This document shows, piece after piece, positions 53,101 to 61,581 of a stretch of 64,000 nt of DNA. Under the pieces are notes generated by a model that worked only from the letters and a program-made list of their open reading frames with translations, made no database searches and was not told the origin of the DNA. Position 1 is the first letter of the stretch. Every line of letters begins with the position of its first letter. Source of the stretch: Pseudomonadota bacterium (GTDB taxonomy: Bacteria; Verrucomicrobiota; Verrucomicrobiia; Limisphaerales; SXTU01); contig RFVF01000022.1 of the NCBI GenBank assembly GCA_009922615.1, forward strand, positions 1-64,000, read 5' to 3'. The translations under genes were made by a program, and so were the position numbers.

Positions 53101-53693
53101 AGCCCGGCGACGGGCAGAGTCGTGACGTTGTTGGCTGCATCGATCCGACGGATCGCATTGTTCTTTGAGTCGGCCACGTAAAGGATCCCGTTGGTGTCCA
53201 CCGCCAGGCCCAGCGGCGTGTTAAAGCGCGCGGCCGCCCCGGCCCCATCCGCCGGTCCGGAAATCGTGGGATCACCGGAACCAGCGATGTTGGTAACCAC
53301 GCCGTCAAAGCCCACGTAGCGGATGGTGTGGTTGGCGGAGTCCGCCACTACCAACCCACCGCGCGCGAGCACGATGCCCGCCGGGCCGTAGAAGCGCGCG
53401 GTGAAGCCGGCGTTGGGCGTGAGGTTTTCGTTCGTTCCGCGACCACCGGCCAGGTCGCCTGCCAGCAGCGTCAGTGATCCGGTGCTGGGAACAAATTTCA
53501 TCACGCGGTGCGCGCCGCCAAAAATGCCGCCGCCGTCCGTGATGTAGAGTGAGCCGCTGGAATCCACCGCAAGGCTGTGCGGTTCCACCAACCCGTTCGT
53601 CAGCACGACATCGACCGTCTGCGCTCCCACGAAGCCCGCGCAGGCAAGGGTGAAGGCCGCCCAGACACAGCGAAGGTGACGTGCGAACTTCAT
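50121..53693 (-). CDS. Giant exported NHL-propeller/cohesin/dockerin-like surface protein 1
   Basis: About 1190 residues from MKFARHLRCVWAAFTLACAG, a signal peptide. Residues about 30-340 are NHL repeats (VVADSANHTIRYVGFDGVVT, LLITDSGNHTLRRL). About 345-550 are chitobiase/CHB_HEX-like modules (FTISNATVGAQIYYTTNGVD). About 560-740 resemble a cohesin, then a dockerin-like part (FGDTNLLANDVAQVFAAVV and FGDGTLDVADLFVTFRRSL). A second cohesin-like domain follows (AGQTLNIPITARVTGVTPLR), then a calcium-binding thrombospondin-3-like DADGDGIPNWAEFRAGTNPN and a C-terminal Ig-like fold. It is last in the pilM-secretin direction, 40 bp after its paralogue. Probably displayed on the cell surface. Confidence 0.75.
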   Translation of the reverse strand: MKFARHLRCVWAAFTLACAGFVGAQTVDVVLTNGLVEPHSLAVDSSGSLYITDGGGIFGGAHRVMKFVPSTGSLTLLAGDLAGGRGTNENLTPNAGFTARFYGPAGIVLARGGLVVADSANHTIRYVGFDGVVTNIAGSGDPTISGPADGAGAAARFNTPLGLAVDTNGILYVADSKNNAIRRIDAANNVTTLPVAGLNQPNGVAVGDNGMLWVADTLNNQIKTIDTNNVVTVRAGTGVSGSADTFPVALSAQLSSPRGLVWMGASAGLLITDSGNHTLRRLYTNTSISTYSIETSVGSPGQVGLVNGATSTARFNSPIGLAADTANGAYLVVDSGNRAIRRVQQTPAQPPIANPSIGVITLVTNLSTGTVTPVFTAITDGVFNNDAIIAVTAEANVSTLLSSGATPVDPFNDTVPAPSTTVTTYTLNSPAPQSLVAPLPDLTIKAQSIAGGRISSGVVKARFQFVTASPQVTGNNAASFTISNATVGAQIYYTTNGVDPTNVVSSSNFLTTSGTLNLGPISSDLVFKARAFKTSYSPSFTVSTTFSPSNFVANTISFGFQNGEGSSQFIAAAGQTNYSPVVLTLLPGQKMYTLQFGLSVSNLAAPALSSTNSLVAFQSRLLNKNNTTPVTYSIIPPLSLTPTGGFTNLLFTNNNLIGVGWVTQPPDTNYYNTIGQDLIKYSAVHNTLFDSGGGQVIVGAFGFVVPTNGVTNGSTYGINILRPSATSDGIKDDVYIANPTNGALLASQTVTIGSPAYLVGDAVPFRWFNAPDFGDTNLLANDVAQVFAAVVFPGFFNVPLPGSDFADAMDSCCGTGTNDPPTGLLRRDTNYTGSVSLGSETNINFIAFGDGTLDVADLFVTFRRSLDASLTNFMRFRSNGVQYAFASSNSFRGLVGQSVSSAPAPAPRSGRSAQALGILGDPTSVVFTAGESVAGAGQTLNIPITARVTGVTPLRVLALNLNVVPLEGSPALTVPVQFVPDPAVGTPSMSEAHGSAFGAAWLNNAVAGLSGDAAVGTLIITLPAGADANAAYAVRFDHASASPAGIGTVPARVEAGLITTRARTASSWNDGIPDAWRLKHFGTLSNLLSAASADADGDGIPNWAEFRAGTNPNDATSALALRAPGLLSGGPRLRWPTAPGKTYLLEVSPALGGTNWTAIATNILGDGREVEFQTPRPTGPQFFRVRLVEP

Positions 53694-53701
53694 GGCGCGT
53701 A

Positions 53702-53731
53702 GAGCTAGAGCAGTTCTCATGCGATTCGCAA
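53702..53731 (-). promoter_or_regulatory. Candidate internal promoter for surface protein 1
   Basis: On the minus strand TTGCGA (53731-53726), an 18-nt spacer, TAGCTC (53707-53702), and the ATG 8 nt on at 53693. It would allow expression separate from the paralogue upstream. Confidence 0.35.
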
Positions 53732-53733
53732 AT

Positions 53734-56700
53734 TTAAGGAATGACCCGGAGGCGGTAGTAACGCGGACCGCCGGGCGTCACGGCTTGGATGAACTCCTGA
53801 AGGTTGCCATCCCCCAAGTTCGTGGCGATCGGCGTCCACAGCGGATGCACAATGTCGGTGTTGCTCTCCAGCACGTAGAGCTTGCCCGGTGCGCTCAGGA
53901 GCTGGAACGCCAGTCCTTGGCCGCTATTGCGCGAGCCGCCAGACTTGAGCAGTACGCGCGAGGTGGCACTGGTCGGGTCCGTGCCCGCAAAATATTCCAG
54001 CACATTGGGCACGCCGTCCCCGTCCGGGTCCGCCAAATCCGCCGCACGCGGATCCGTCGTGCTGCCGAAGAAGGCGATCTTCCACTCGTCCGAAATCAAC
54101 GACGGCGAGGCCGGGGCGGCGCGTTGCACCCAGACGGAAGCGCCGCGCGTCTCAAAGTTGTATTGCGTGAAAAAGTCAGGGGAACCATCCGTGTTGGCGA
54201 AGCTGACCGTGTAGCTGGACCCGGCGGACGCGGTGACGGGCACCGTGAAACGCACGAAACCCAGCAGGTTGCTGCTCAGGGCGGGCAGCGCCAGTTGCCC
54301 CACGTTCCAGCCGGCGGCGACGGCGTTGCTGAGGCCACTGACGATGCTGGGGTTAAACAGCGAACTGAGTGAAATGAACTGCGGCGGGGCTGCCGGGGCT
54401 GGTGCACCATCAGAGGGCGTCACCACCGCGCGAAACTGCAAGCCCGCCACCATCGCGCCCGGTGCCACCCGCGCGAAGACCGGCACGTTCACCGTGGACC
54501 CGGGTGCCACATTCTCCAACGGCAGCGCGCCGATGGCGGCCTGACGGTTCCACACTTCGCCCGGCGGTGGTACCGCCGTGGCCCGCAACGCGGCGGGCAC
54601 CAGATTCGTCATGCCGGTCGAACGAGCACCGCCGGACCAGCGGCGGAACCAGTTCGTCGTGCTCACGCCCAACGAGGGATTGGCGTTGAGCCGAAGCGAA
54701 CGCAGGAGAATGATCTGCCAATCTAGGAAACGAATCTGCCCGTCGCCGCCCACCGTGCCCGCCGTGTCCTCGGGAAAAGCGTCCATCGCATCGAACGCAT
54801 CGCTGAACGCATACGGCAGCCGAAGGCCCGAGGCGGCGGCGAAGGCATTGTTCACGTCGGCGTTGTCCAGATTGCCATTGCCGAAATCGCCTGCGTTATA
54901 CCAGCCACCCGGCGAGGTGTCGCCCACGAGGTAGGTGAGGTTGGCGACCGTGATGACGCTTGTGCCGGCGGGGGTGATAGGAACCGTAGTTTGGCCCGCG
55001 TCGGACGTGCCGGAGGGTTGCAAGATGTCGATGTTGTAGGTCGCGCCCAAGGCCGCACCGGCGGGAATTGGGATCACCACCATGGCGATGACACCGAACC
55101 GGCTGACCGAGAGGTTCGCGTTCGTGCCCAAGAACGACACGCTCAGGCCGCGCGTGGTGCCCGCAGTGTAGGCAAGGGTGCTGAAGTTGGCGGTTGTGCT
55201 GCCGGTGGTCACCGAGACGAAATCGTTGGTGCCGATGCTCAACGCGCCGAAGGTCGCGCCCACCATCGGAGGCGGGACGAGGCCACTGGGCGTCACCTCG
55301 ATACGGAACTGGAGCGAGCGCAAGGTGTCATTGGAGCGGAGATTCACCACGACCGGCACCACAACGCGCGCGCCCTGACCGGCGGAGAGCGTCGGGTTTA
55401 TTCCTGCCGGAACACCGATGGTGTTGGCTGTAGCGGGCACCCCCGCGAGGCTTGTGCTGGCGCTATTGGTCGTGCTGAAGACGAAAGCAGTAACACGCAG
55501 GCTCGTAAGATCATTGGTCGGGTTGTTCCAAAGGATGCTGCCAGTCCCGTTGGCCATCACGACGGCGGTGCTGTTGGTGGTCGGGTCCGTGCCATCCGTC
55601 GTAAAATACACATTCGTGCTCGAACTGGTGACGGTGATGCGCGTGCCCAGCGGGAAGTATCCCGTGTTCGGGCTGAACGAAAGTGACGGTGGGTTTAACG
55701 TGATGCCGCCCGAGCCACCGCCGGAGCCTACGCCACTGGGCCCCGTGAGCCCCGAACCGGATGCGCGGCGGATGAGGTGGTAGTATTGCTCGGTGACAAA
55801 GACATTGCCGCTGCCATCCACTACCACACCCGTCGGTGTGCGCGATTCGGCGAACTCCACTCCCCCGTCAACCCAGCCAGGGCGAACGCCAGGCAAATTG
55901 GTGACATCCCAGGCATTCGACGAAATACCGTATAGCACGCTGGAGGAACCGTTGGTCGTGACCAGCATCACGCGGTGGTTGCCCTGGTCAGTGACGACGA
56001 GCGTGTCGCCGCCGGCCTTGGCGAGGTGGTAGGGCGAGTTGAACCGCGTCTGCGCCACCGTGCCGACGTTGGTTCCTGACACGCCGACGGAGCCGGACAA
56101 CAGCGTGATCACGGACGTCGTTGGGTTGACGAGCTGGATGGCATGGTTGCCCGTGTCGCTCACAGCGATGGTGCCGCTGCGCAGCACCTCAACGCCGCGC
56201 GGCGCATTGAAAGTGCCGGCCGGCAGGATGGCGGTGACGGTGCCGTTGGAGAGCGCGACGCGTTTGAGCGCGCCGCCAAGCTCAACGACGTAGAGATTTG
56301 CCGCACCGTCGTAGGCAAGCGCCGTGGGAGTGGTAAGCAGCGTGGCGTTGTTCGTCGCGATGAGCTGACCGAACTGGTCGTATTGACGGATGCGCCCATC
56401 GCCTTGGGTAAGCACGTAGAGGTTGGTGTTGCCATCAACGGCCACGTCCACCGGACTGCTCAGGCCGCTGAGGTAGGTGATGGTCCGGTTTCCACTGATG
56501 TCGAGCCGGCGGATCGCGCCATTGCCAGTGTCGGCGAGAAACAGGAAATTGCCGGTGGCATTAAAGGCCAGACCGCCCGGCGTGTCGAACTGCGCGGTCA
56601 GCTTGGTGTCCCCATCCGTGAAGCCGTTGGCGTTGGCATTTTGCTGGTTGGGCCCGCCGCCGAGCGTGGTGACGGTGGTCTGGGCCAGAGCGGCGAACGG

Positions 56701-56787
56701 CACGCACGCGCCCAACAGCACCGCCAGCAGCCAGCGCGCGGCGGAGTTGCCGCAGCGGGCGTCACCAACTGTCCGAGTCGTGCTCAT
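53734..56787 (-). CDS. Giant exported NHL-propeller/cohesin/dockerin-like surface protein 2
   Basis: About 1017 residues. Signal peptide WLLAVLLGACVPFAALAQ. NHL repeats occupy about 40-330 (LFLADTGNGAIRRLDISGNR, IAVSDTGNHAIQLVNPTTS). A chitobiase-like module has ITVTSSSTNVYFTTDGTDPT. Cohesin-like domain 1 (ARVVVPVVVNLRSNDTLRSL) is followed by a dockerin-like pair, GDFGNGNLDNADVNNAFAAA and VGGDGQIRFLDWQIILLRSL. Cohesin-like domain 2 starts near GSTVNVPVFARVAPGAMVAG. The C-terminus has DPDGDGVPNVLEYFAGTDPT (calcium-binding) and an Ig-like end. It shares order and content with surface protein 1. It begins 23 bp after the secretin stop. Confidence 0.77.
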   Translation of the reverse strand: MSTTRTVGDARCGNSAARWLLAVLLGACVPFAALAQTTVTTLGGGPNQQNANANGFTDGDTKLTAQFDTPGGLAFNATGNFLFLADTGNGAIRRLDISGNRTITYLSGLSSPVDVAVDGNTNLYVLTQGDGRIRQYDQFGQLIATNNATLLTTPTALAYDGAANLYVVELGGALKRVALSNGTVTAILPAGTFNAPRGVEVLRSGTIAVSDTGNHAIQLVNPTTSVITLLSGSVGVSGTNVGTVAQTRFNSPYHLAKAGGDTLVVTDQGNHRVMLVTTNGSSSVLYGISSNAWDVTNLPGVRPGWVDGGVEFAESRTPTGVVVDGSGNVFVTEQYYHLIRRASGSGLTGPSGVGSGGGSGGITLNPPSLSFSPNTGYFPLGTRITVTSSSTNVYFTTDGTDPTTNSTAVVMANGTGSILWNNPTNDLTSLRVTAFVFSTTNSASTSLAGVPATANTIGVPAGINPTLSAGQGARVVVPVVVNLRSNDTLRSLQFRIEVTPSGLVPPPMVGATFGALSIGTNDFVSVTTGSTTANFSTLAYTAGTTRGLSVSFLGTNANLSVSRFGVIAMVVIPIPAGAALGATYNIDILQPSGTSDAGQTTVPITPAGTSVITVANLTYLVGDTSPGGWYNAGDFGNGNLDNADVNNAFAAASGLRLPYAFSDAFDAMDAFPEDTAGTVGGDGQIRFLDWQIILLRSLRLNANPSLGVSTTNWFRRWSGGARSTGMTNLVPAALRATAVPPPGEVWNRQAAIGALPLENVAPGSTVNVPVFARVAPGAMVAGLQFRAVVTPSDGAPAPAAPPQFISLSSLFNPSIVSGLSNAVAAGWNVGQLALPALSSNLLGFVRFTVPVTASAGSSYTVSFANTDGSPDFFTQYNFETRGASVWVQRAAPASPSLISDEWKIAFFGSTTDPRAADLADPDGDGVPNVLEYFAGTDPTSATSRVLLKSGGSRNSGQGLAFQLLSAPGKLYVLESNTDIVHPLWTPIATNLGDGNLQEFIQAVTPGGPRYYRLRVIP

Positions 56788-56809
56788 GAGCAGGGGAGAT
56801 GGGCGGTGA

Positions 56810-58492
56810 TCAAGGGTTGGTCGGCGCGGCCGGTTTCTTGCCGAGCTCTCGGGGCTTGCCGGAGTCAATGAAGGATTCGGGCTTATCTTCCAAGACCGGC
56901 GGGCGGGTGCGGAGGAAGTCCGCGCCGGTCGGCCCGGTCTGGCCTTGGAGGAAGTCGGTGTTGGGGGCTTGGAAGTGATCGGTCTGGATGAGCGTGGGGG
57001 TGACGAAGATCAGGAGGTTGGACTTGTTGCGGTTCTTGGATTCCTTGCGGAACGCCCAGCCGAATCCCGGAACATCACCCAGGAACGGAACCTTGTTGTA
57101 GCTCTTGTTGATGTTGTCCGTGATCAGACCGCCCATGACGAGGGTGAAGCCGCTGGGGATCATGACTTGCGTCTCGATCTTGCGGATGGCATACACGTTG
57201 GCTTGGTTGACCTGGCCATTGATGGTCTGGGTGTCCTTGGAGTCGATATTGGAAACCTCGGGAACGACCTTGAGGGCGATGTTGCTGTTGGCGGCGATGC
57301 GGGGCGTGACTTCGAGGATGGTGCCGAGGTTGGTGTAGGTGACGCTGGCCGCCGCCGGGGTGTTGGCGGAACCGGGCGTGACTTGGAAGATCGGGAAGGC
57401 CCGCGTGACGGCCAACCGCGCTGTCTGGCCATCCATCATCACGGACCGCGGCGTGGAAATGACCTCGGTCTCTGAATCGGTGTTCAGGAAGGAGAGCGTG
57501 GCCTTGACGCCGTCGGCATTGAGGAAACCAACCGCCGGGTTCAGACCGCTGCGCGTGTTGACGTTGAAACCTGGCACCACGCTGCCGATGGCGGTGGTGA
57601 GATTCTCGGTGATGGTGGCAGGAGCCGTGGTGGAGCTGGTGATGGTGCGCCCCCCCGGCAGCGTGGTGCTGGAGGTCGTGGTTGCGCCCGGGCTGTTCAC
57701 GTTGTAATTGCCGGTGACGCTGCCGTTGCCAAACGCGACGGACTGGTTTTGCAAAGTGCCGCTCCAATCAATGCCACGAAGGGACTGCGGGCTGCGGGAG
57801 GTTTCCAAGATGCGGGCTTCGATGAGCACCTGCATCGTGGGCGTGTCGATTTTTTCGAGCACTTCGTTGAGGAAATCCCACTCACGCTCCGTGGCGGAGA
57901 TGATGAGCGCCTGGGTGCGGGGGTCGGGAATGACCTTGGCCCGCGTGGAGAGAATGCCGGTGAGGATGGTGACGATGTTGGTGGGGCTGGTGTATTTCAA
58001 CTGCACCATGCGCATGGTCTGCGGCTCAACAGTGTCCTTGGCCTTGGGCGCGACGCGGTAGGTATTGGTCTTGGGATCATGCACCATCTGCAGGTCGTTG
58101 TTGGCCAGGATGGCTTCCAGCGCCTGCCGCGCGGTGACGTTGGTCATGCGGAAGGCGGGCACCTTCGCCGCCGGAACGACCGTGCCATCTGCCGTCCGGG
58201 TGACCTGGGTGAGTCTCGGGTCAAAGAGCACATTGATTTCCGCCTGCAACGCGAGGGATTTGATCAGGTCCGTGAGCTCCATGTCGTCATACTTGAGTTC
58301 GAGGATGATTTCGCGGTCGGCGGCGGTGCGCGCGGCTTCCTTGGCGTCCTTCTCGGCCTTAGCCTTGGCCTCAGGGCTGAGCACGGGCTGCACGGGGCGC
58401 GCCCCCACCGGGGGCGTCGGCTGCGCCGCGAGCGGGAGGGACGGGAGCAGTCCCGCCGCCAGCAGGAGGACGAATGTCGTTTTCATGCGCAT
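56810..58492 (-). CDS. Type IV pilus/type II secretion secretin (PilQ/GspD-like)
   Basis: About 560 residues. Signal peptide at MKTTFVLLLAAGLLPSLPLA. N0/N1-type ring domains (EIILELKYDDMELTDLIKSL, NVTARQALEAILANNDLQMV, then the second with TSPTNIVTILTGILS) lead to the secretin barrel (QVLIEARILETSRSPQSLRG ... SGFTLVMGGLITDN ... VPFLGDVPGFGWAFRKES, LLIFVTPTLI). The C-terminal KPAAPTNP tail is short. It forms the outer-membrane pore. Start is ATG 58492 (MRMKTT). A frame to 58570 would overlap the upstream gene. Confidence 0.9.
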   Translation of the reverse strand: MRMKTTFVLLLAAGLLPSLPLAAQPTPPVGARPVQPVLSPEAKAKAEKDAKEAARTAADREIILELKYDDMELTDLIKSLALQAEINVLFDPRLTQVTRTADGTVVPAAKVPAFRMTNVTARQALEAILANNDLQMVHDPKTNTYRVAPKAKDTVEPQTMRMVQLKYTSPTNIVTILTGILSTRAKVIPDPRTQALIISATEREWDFLNEVLEKIDTPTMQVLIEARILETSRSPQSLRGIDWSGTLQNQSVAFGNGSVTGNYNVNSPGATTTSSTTLPGGRTITSSTTAPATITENLTTAIGSVVPGFNVNTRSGLNPAVGFLNADGVKATLSFLNTDSETEVISTPRSVMMDGQTARLAVTRAFPIFQVTPGSANTPAAASVTYTNLGTILEVTPRIAANSNIALKVVPEVSNIDSKDTQTINGQVNQANVYAIRKIETQVMIPSGFTLVMGGLITDNINKSYNKVPFLGDVPGFGWAFRKESKNRNKSNLLIFVTPTLIQTDHFQAPNTDFLQGQTGPTGADFLRTRPPVLEDKPESFIDSGKPRELGKKPAAPTNP

Positions 58493-58526
58493 AACATTGG
58501 GCCGGCGGACGCTGCCGCCAGCGGGC

Positions 58527-59213
58527 TTATAGTCCTTCTCGTAAAAACAGTTCGCGAGGTTCTTTTTCACCCTCGACCGAAAAACGGGCCGAGCGTTCCG
58601 TGATGTCGATGCAGCGCAGCTTGAGCTGCTTGTCGTTGGGCAGGCGAATGAGCTGGGGCTCTTCTCCCTTGCGGAAGAAATAGGCCTTCACCCCGCTGTG
58701 AACGGTGGCCAAAAAACCGGCCTTGCCACTGGAAATACCCCGAAGCGAGAGATTCGCGCTGCCGACCAGCTCGACCGGTGGCACCACCGGCGGCGGGTTG
58801 GTGACCGCCGGGATAGTCGGGGGGGGCACGTTGGTGGCATCGGGTGGCTTGATCACCACCACTGGATTGGTGACCGCCGGCGGGGCTACAACGGTTTTGG
58901 GCGGTTCAACCACCTTGGGCGGCTTGGGGAAAAGTCGTTTGCTGTTGGGAAAGAAGGGATCCTTGCCCGCATCCAAGGCGGTGAGAAAAATTGACTTGGG
59001 AAACTCCACTACCAACGGCACGGCGTTGGTGGCGGGCTTGGTGTCCTTGTCCGGGGCCTTTGCATCCGGGGCCTTTTTCGTCTCCGCCGGCTTCTTCTTG
59101 TCGTCGGCTTTTTTCTCGTCCTTCTTCTCGGCTGAGACGGCCAGCCCGGCCGTCAGCAGCAGTGCGGATGCAATGATGCAGACGCGGCGAAGAGGATGAA
59201 GGGCGGGCTTCAT
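58527..59213 (-). CDS. PilP-like lipidless periplasmic protein with Pro-rich linker
   Basis: 228 residues. The signal peptide is VCIIASALLLTAGLAVSAE. A Lys/Asp/Glu-rich stretch (30-60) is followed by VFPKSIFLTALDAGKDPFFP-like sequence, a Pro/Val/Thr-rich linker (about 90-145) and a beta-rich C-terminal domain (LVGSANLSLRGISSGKAGFL ... AYFFRKGEEPQLIRL). The DPFFPN motif and position between pilO and the secretin suggest the PilP role (link from inner-membrane PilNO to the secretin). Sequence similarity to PilP is weak, so no symbol is given. Starts 1 bp after pilO. Confidence 0.68.
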   Translation of the reverse strand: MKPALHPLRRVCIIASALLLTAGLAVSAEKKDEKKADDKKKPAETKKAPDAKAPDKDTKPATNAVPLVVEFPKSIFLTALDAGKDPFFPNSKRLFPKPPKVVEPPKTVVAPPAVTNPVVVIKPPDATNVPPPTIPAVTNPPPVVPPVELVGSANLSLRGISSGKAGFLATVHSGVKAYFFRKGEEPQLIRLPNDKQLKLRCIDITERSARFSVEGEKEPRELFLREGL

Positions 59214-59214
59214 A

Positions 59215-59829
59215 TCAGTTGCGCTTGAGCGGCTTGATGAGCACTGAAACCTCGAAGCTAAAGGTCAACCGTTCGCGTTCGTCCCCCGTTGCATTGTTAT
59301 TGCCGGCGTCATCCGGCGCCAAGTCAAGGTTCAACACGCGCATGTAGGGAAACTGGTTCTCCCAGTCGGCCAGATACCGGCCCAGATCGTGGTAATAGGC
59401 GTTGCCGGTGAAAACATACGTGGCCGCCTTATAGGGAAAGTCCGGGATCATCGTCATGTCACCCTGGCCGCGGAAGGGGAAGTTCGGGATCTCGACCTTG
59501 TAGGGGGATTGGGCGCGGAATTTGACTTCGGTGGAGCGGATCCACTGCACCAAATCGCTGGCCGGGACCATGCCGGCCTCTATGCTGGCCAAATGCTGGT
59601 CGAGCCGCTCCAGTTCGTCATGCACGGCATCCGCGCGCTTGCGCTGGCGGTCCGCTTCGAGGAACTTTTTCTCCGCCTCAGCCGTCTGGGTGCCCAGCTT
59701 CTTGAGCGCATCCTGAGCCGGGGAAATCAGCAGAAAATAAACCACCACCAACGCCACCACCGTCCCCATAACCACGGCGAGCAGGTGCTGCTTCTTTTCG
59801 TTCGAAAGCGATTTGATCTCTTGGATCAT
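59215..59829 (-). CDS. pilO: PilO-like inner-membrane pilus assembly protein
   Basis: 204 residues. A short cytoplasmic N-terminus, one transmembrane helix (LLAVVMGTVVALVVVYFLLI), a periplasmic coiled coil (AEAEKKFLEADRQRKRADAV) and a ferredoxin-like C-terminal fold (TYVFTGNAYYHDLGRYLADW). This is the PilO/GspM topology. It should heterodimerise with PilN. It starts 1 bp after pilN and the secretin-side gene starts 1 bp after it. Confidence 0.8.
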   Translation of the reverse strand: MIQEIKSLSNEKKQHLLAVVMGTVVALVVVYFLLISPAQDALKKLGTQTAEAEKKFLEADRQRKRADAVHDELERLDQHLASIEAGMVPASDLVQWIRSTEVKFRAQSPYKVEIPNFPFRGQGDMTMIPDFPYKAATYVFTGNAYYHDLGRYLADWENQFPYMRVLNLDLAPDDAGNNNATGDERERLTFSFEVSVLIKPLKRN

Positions 59830-59830
59830 G

Positions 59831-60499
59831 TCAGTTGCGGACCTGCTCGGTGAAAGTGCACTCCATCGTGAACGCGACGAACACCTTCGACGGGTCGTCC
59901 TTTTCCACCGTCGGGTTGGAAAAACCTTTGAAGGTGACCGGGCTGTCCTTGGCGAGATACCGCTTGAACCAAGGGTGGTTCAGGAGCTTCTCCTTGAATT
60001 TGTTGGCATTCTCGTCCTCGGTGCGCCCGTAATCGCGGGCGGAAATCGTCAGCACAATCCGCTCAGTGGAGCTGGCCGGCTTGCTTTTGCCGCGCTCCTT
60101 CGAGAGGACAGCCGCCTGCACATTGTAGGTTTGCTCCACATGGAAACGGGTGACCTGGATGTTTTCCACCGTGCAGGTTTGCAGCGCGTTCAGGCAGGCT
60201 GACCACTGCACACGATTGGTGGCCATGCGGTTGAGACTGTGGATGCTTTTCTCAATTTCGCCGGCCTTCTTGATCTGCTCGCCCGTTTCCTTTGCCGCTT
60301 TTTCGATCCGCTGGAACGAAGCCTCGTGACTGGCCAGGGTGGATTTGGCCTCGTGCTGCTGGAACAACAGCCAGCCCCACCACAGGAGCGCCAGGAAGAC
60401 GCAGAACCCGCCGAGCCAGGCAGCCCGCTTGACGGGATCCCGCCGCCGCATCTCGGCCAGATACTGTTCCTCCGCCAGTAGATTGATGCGAATGGGCAT
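59831..60499 (-). CDS. pilN: PilN-like inner-membrane pilus assembly protein
   Basis: 222 residues from MPIRINLLAEEQYLAEMRRR, where INLLP-like residues are the PilN motif that binds PilM. One transmembrane helix (AAWLGGFCVFLALLWWGWLL) and a periplasmic coiled coil then a ferredoxin-like fold follow. ATG at 60499 sits 1 bp after the pilM stop. The start could be moved to 60526 in the frame, but the INLL motif would then be internal. Confidence 0.8.
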   Translation of the reverse strand: MPIRINLLAEEQYLAEMRRRDPVKRAAWLGGFCVFLALLWWGWLLFQQHEAKSTLASHEASFQRIEKAAKETGEQIKKAGEIEKSIHSLNRMATNRVQWSACLNALQTCTVENIQVTRFHVEQTYNVQAAVLSKERGKSKPASSTERIVLTISARDYGRTEDENANKFKEKLLNHPWFKRYLAKDSPVTFKGFSNPTVEKDDPSKVFVAFTMECTFTEQVRN

Positions 60500-60500
60500 G

Positions 60501-61574
60501 TCAGGAAAGCGCAGCCAGGCCGGCACCCACCGCCACGGTCAACTGCGGTGCGACCGACTCGATCTCGCCCAGCATCTGCGGCGGCAGGTTCATGGTCATG
60601 AAGCTCGTGGGGTTCCAAGTCTGGCACGGCACCATCAACTCGACCTGCAACGCCTGCACGATCTGGGCATTGCGGGAAGCCCCGCCCGAAAAAAAGACCT
60701 GGCTTACCGCCCGGTCCCGCTGATGGTCATGAAAGTCGATCGAGGCCCGCAATTCCCGGCCCAGCGGCGACAGCAACGCCTGCACCACGGATTCCACCTC
60801 TGGCGGCATCGTGATCTTGGCGCCTTCGGCCTCTTCCAGACTCATTCCCAAAGCTTCCGAGATGCCTTGCGTGATCTTGCCCGATCCGAACGCCACCACG
60901 CGGCTGAGGGTCAATTCCCCGTTGTAGAGGATGCAGATCGTGGTGTTTTTGTAGCCCACATCCACCAACGCCACGACTTCCTTCGCAAAAACTTCCGGCT
61001 GAGACCGCTCGAAGGCATTCGGTGGCCCAAGGAAGCTGGGCACGATCTGGTCCGCCACCAATCCCGCTTGGTCCGCAGACTCCTGCAAATCCGCGATGAT
61101 CTGCTTCTTGGCCGCCCCGACCAACACGCGCATCTTCGGGCTGCCGCTCTTGGGCGCGTCGCCCTTGGCCGCCGTTTCCTGCCGCGGGGCCATGATATGC
61201 ACGTCAAACACGCAATCCGACAAATCCTGCTGGAGGTAATTCTTGCTGCTGAACTTGAGCATCTGCCGCATGTCGTGGGTCGTGACCATCGGCATGTCCG
61301 CATGTCGCAGTAACGAGCTATCCACGCCGAGGGCGAGGCTCACGGGCTTGAGTCGGGAGTTGAGCAGTTGGGTGACCGCCTTGAGGTGGTCCGCCAGCGG
61401 CCCGATGTTCAGCCCCTTGTCAAAAGCCGGGGCATCAACCAGGGCAAAACTGTTCAGCACCACATCGTTGCCCTTCTTGGAGAGATGCGCCGCCTTGGTG
61501 ACCTTCGCACCCAGATCAATGACCATCACCTGGTCGCGCTTCTTCTCAAAGCCACTAAAAAACGGCAACGGCAT
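60501..61574 (-). CDS. pilM: PilM-like actin-fold pilus assembly ATPase-like protein
   Basis: About 357 residues from MPLPFFSGFEKKRDQVMVID. The actin/FtsA-like fold shows VMVIDLGAKVTKAAHL (first phosphate loop region), ALVDVGYKNTTICILYNGEL (second) and VFFSGGASRNAQIVQALQVE (adenosine motif). PilM binds the cytoplasmic PilN tail. First gene of the compact leftward operon. Start at ATG 61574 is supported by the promoter just upstream. Confidence 0.85.
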   Translation of the reverse strand: MPLPFFSGFEKKRDQVMVIDLGAKVTKAAHLSKKGNDVVLNSFALVDAPAFDKGLNIGPLADHLKAVTQLLNSRLKPVSLALGVDSSLLRHADMPMVTTHDMRQMLKFSSKNYLQQDLSDCVFDVHIMAPRQETAAKGDAPKSGSPKMRVLVGAAKKQIIADLQESADQAGLVADQIVPSFLGPPNAFERSQPEVFAKEVVALVDVGYKNTTICILYNGELTLSRVVAFGSGKITQGISEALGMSLEEAEGAKITMPPEVESVVQALLSPLGRELRASIDFHDHQRDRAVSQVFFSGGASRNAQIVQALQVELMVPCQTWNPTSFMTMNLPPQMLGEIESVAPQLTVAVGAGLAALS

Positions 61575-61581
61575 CACGACT

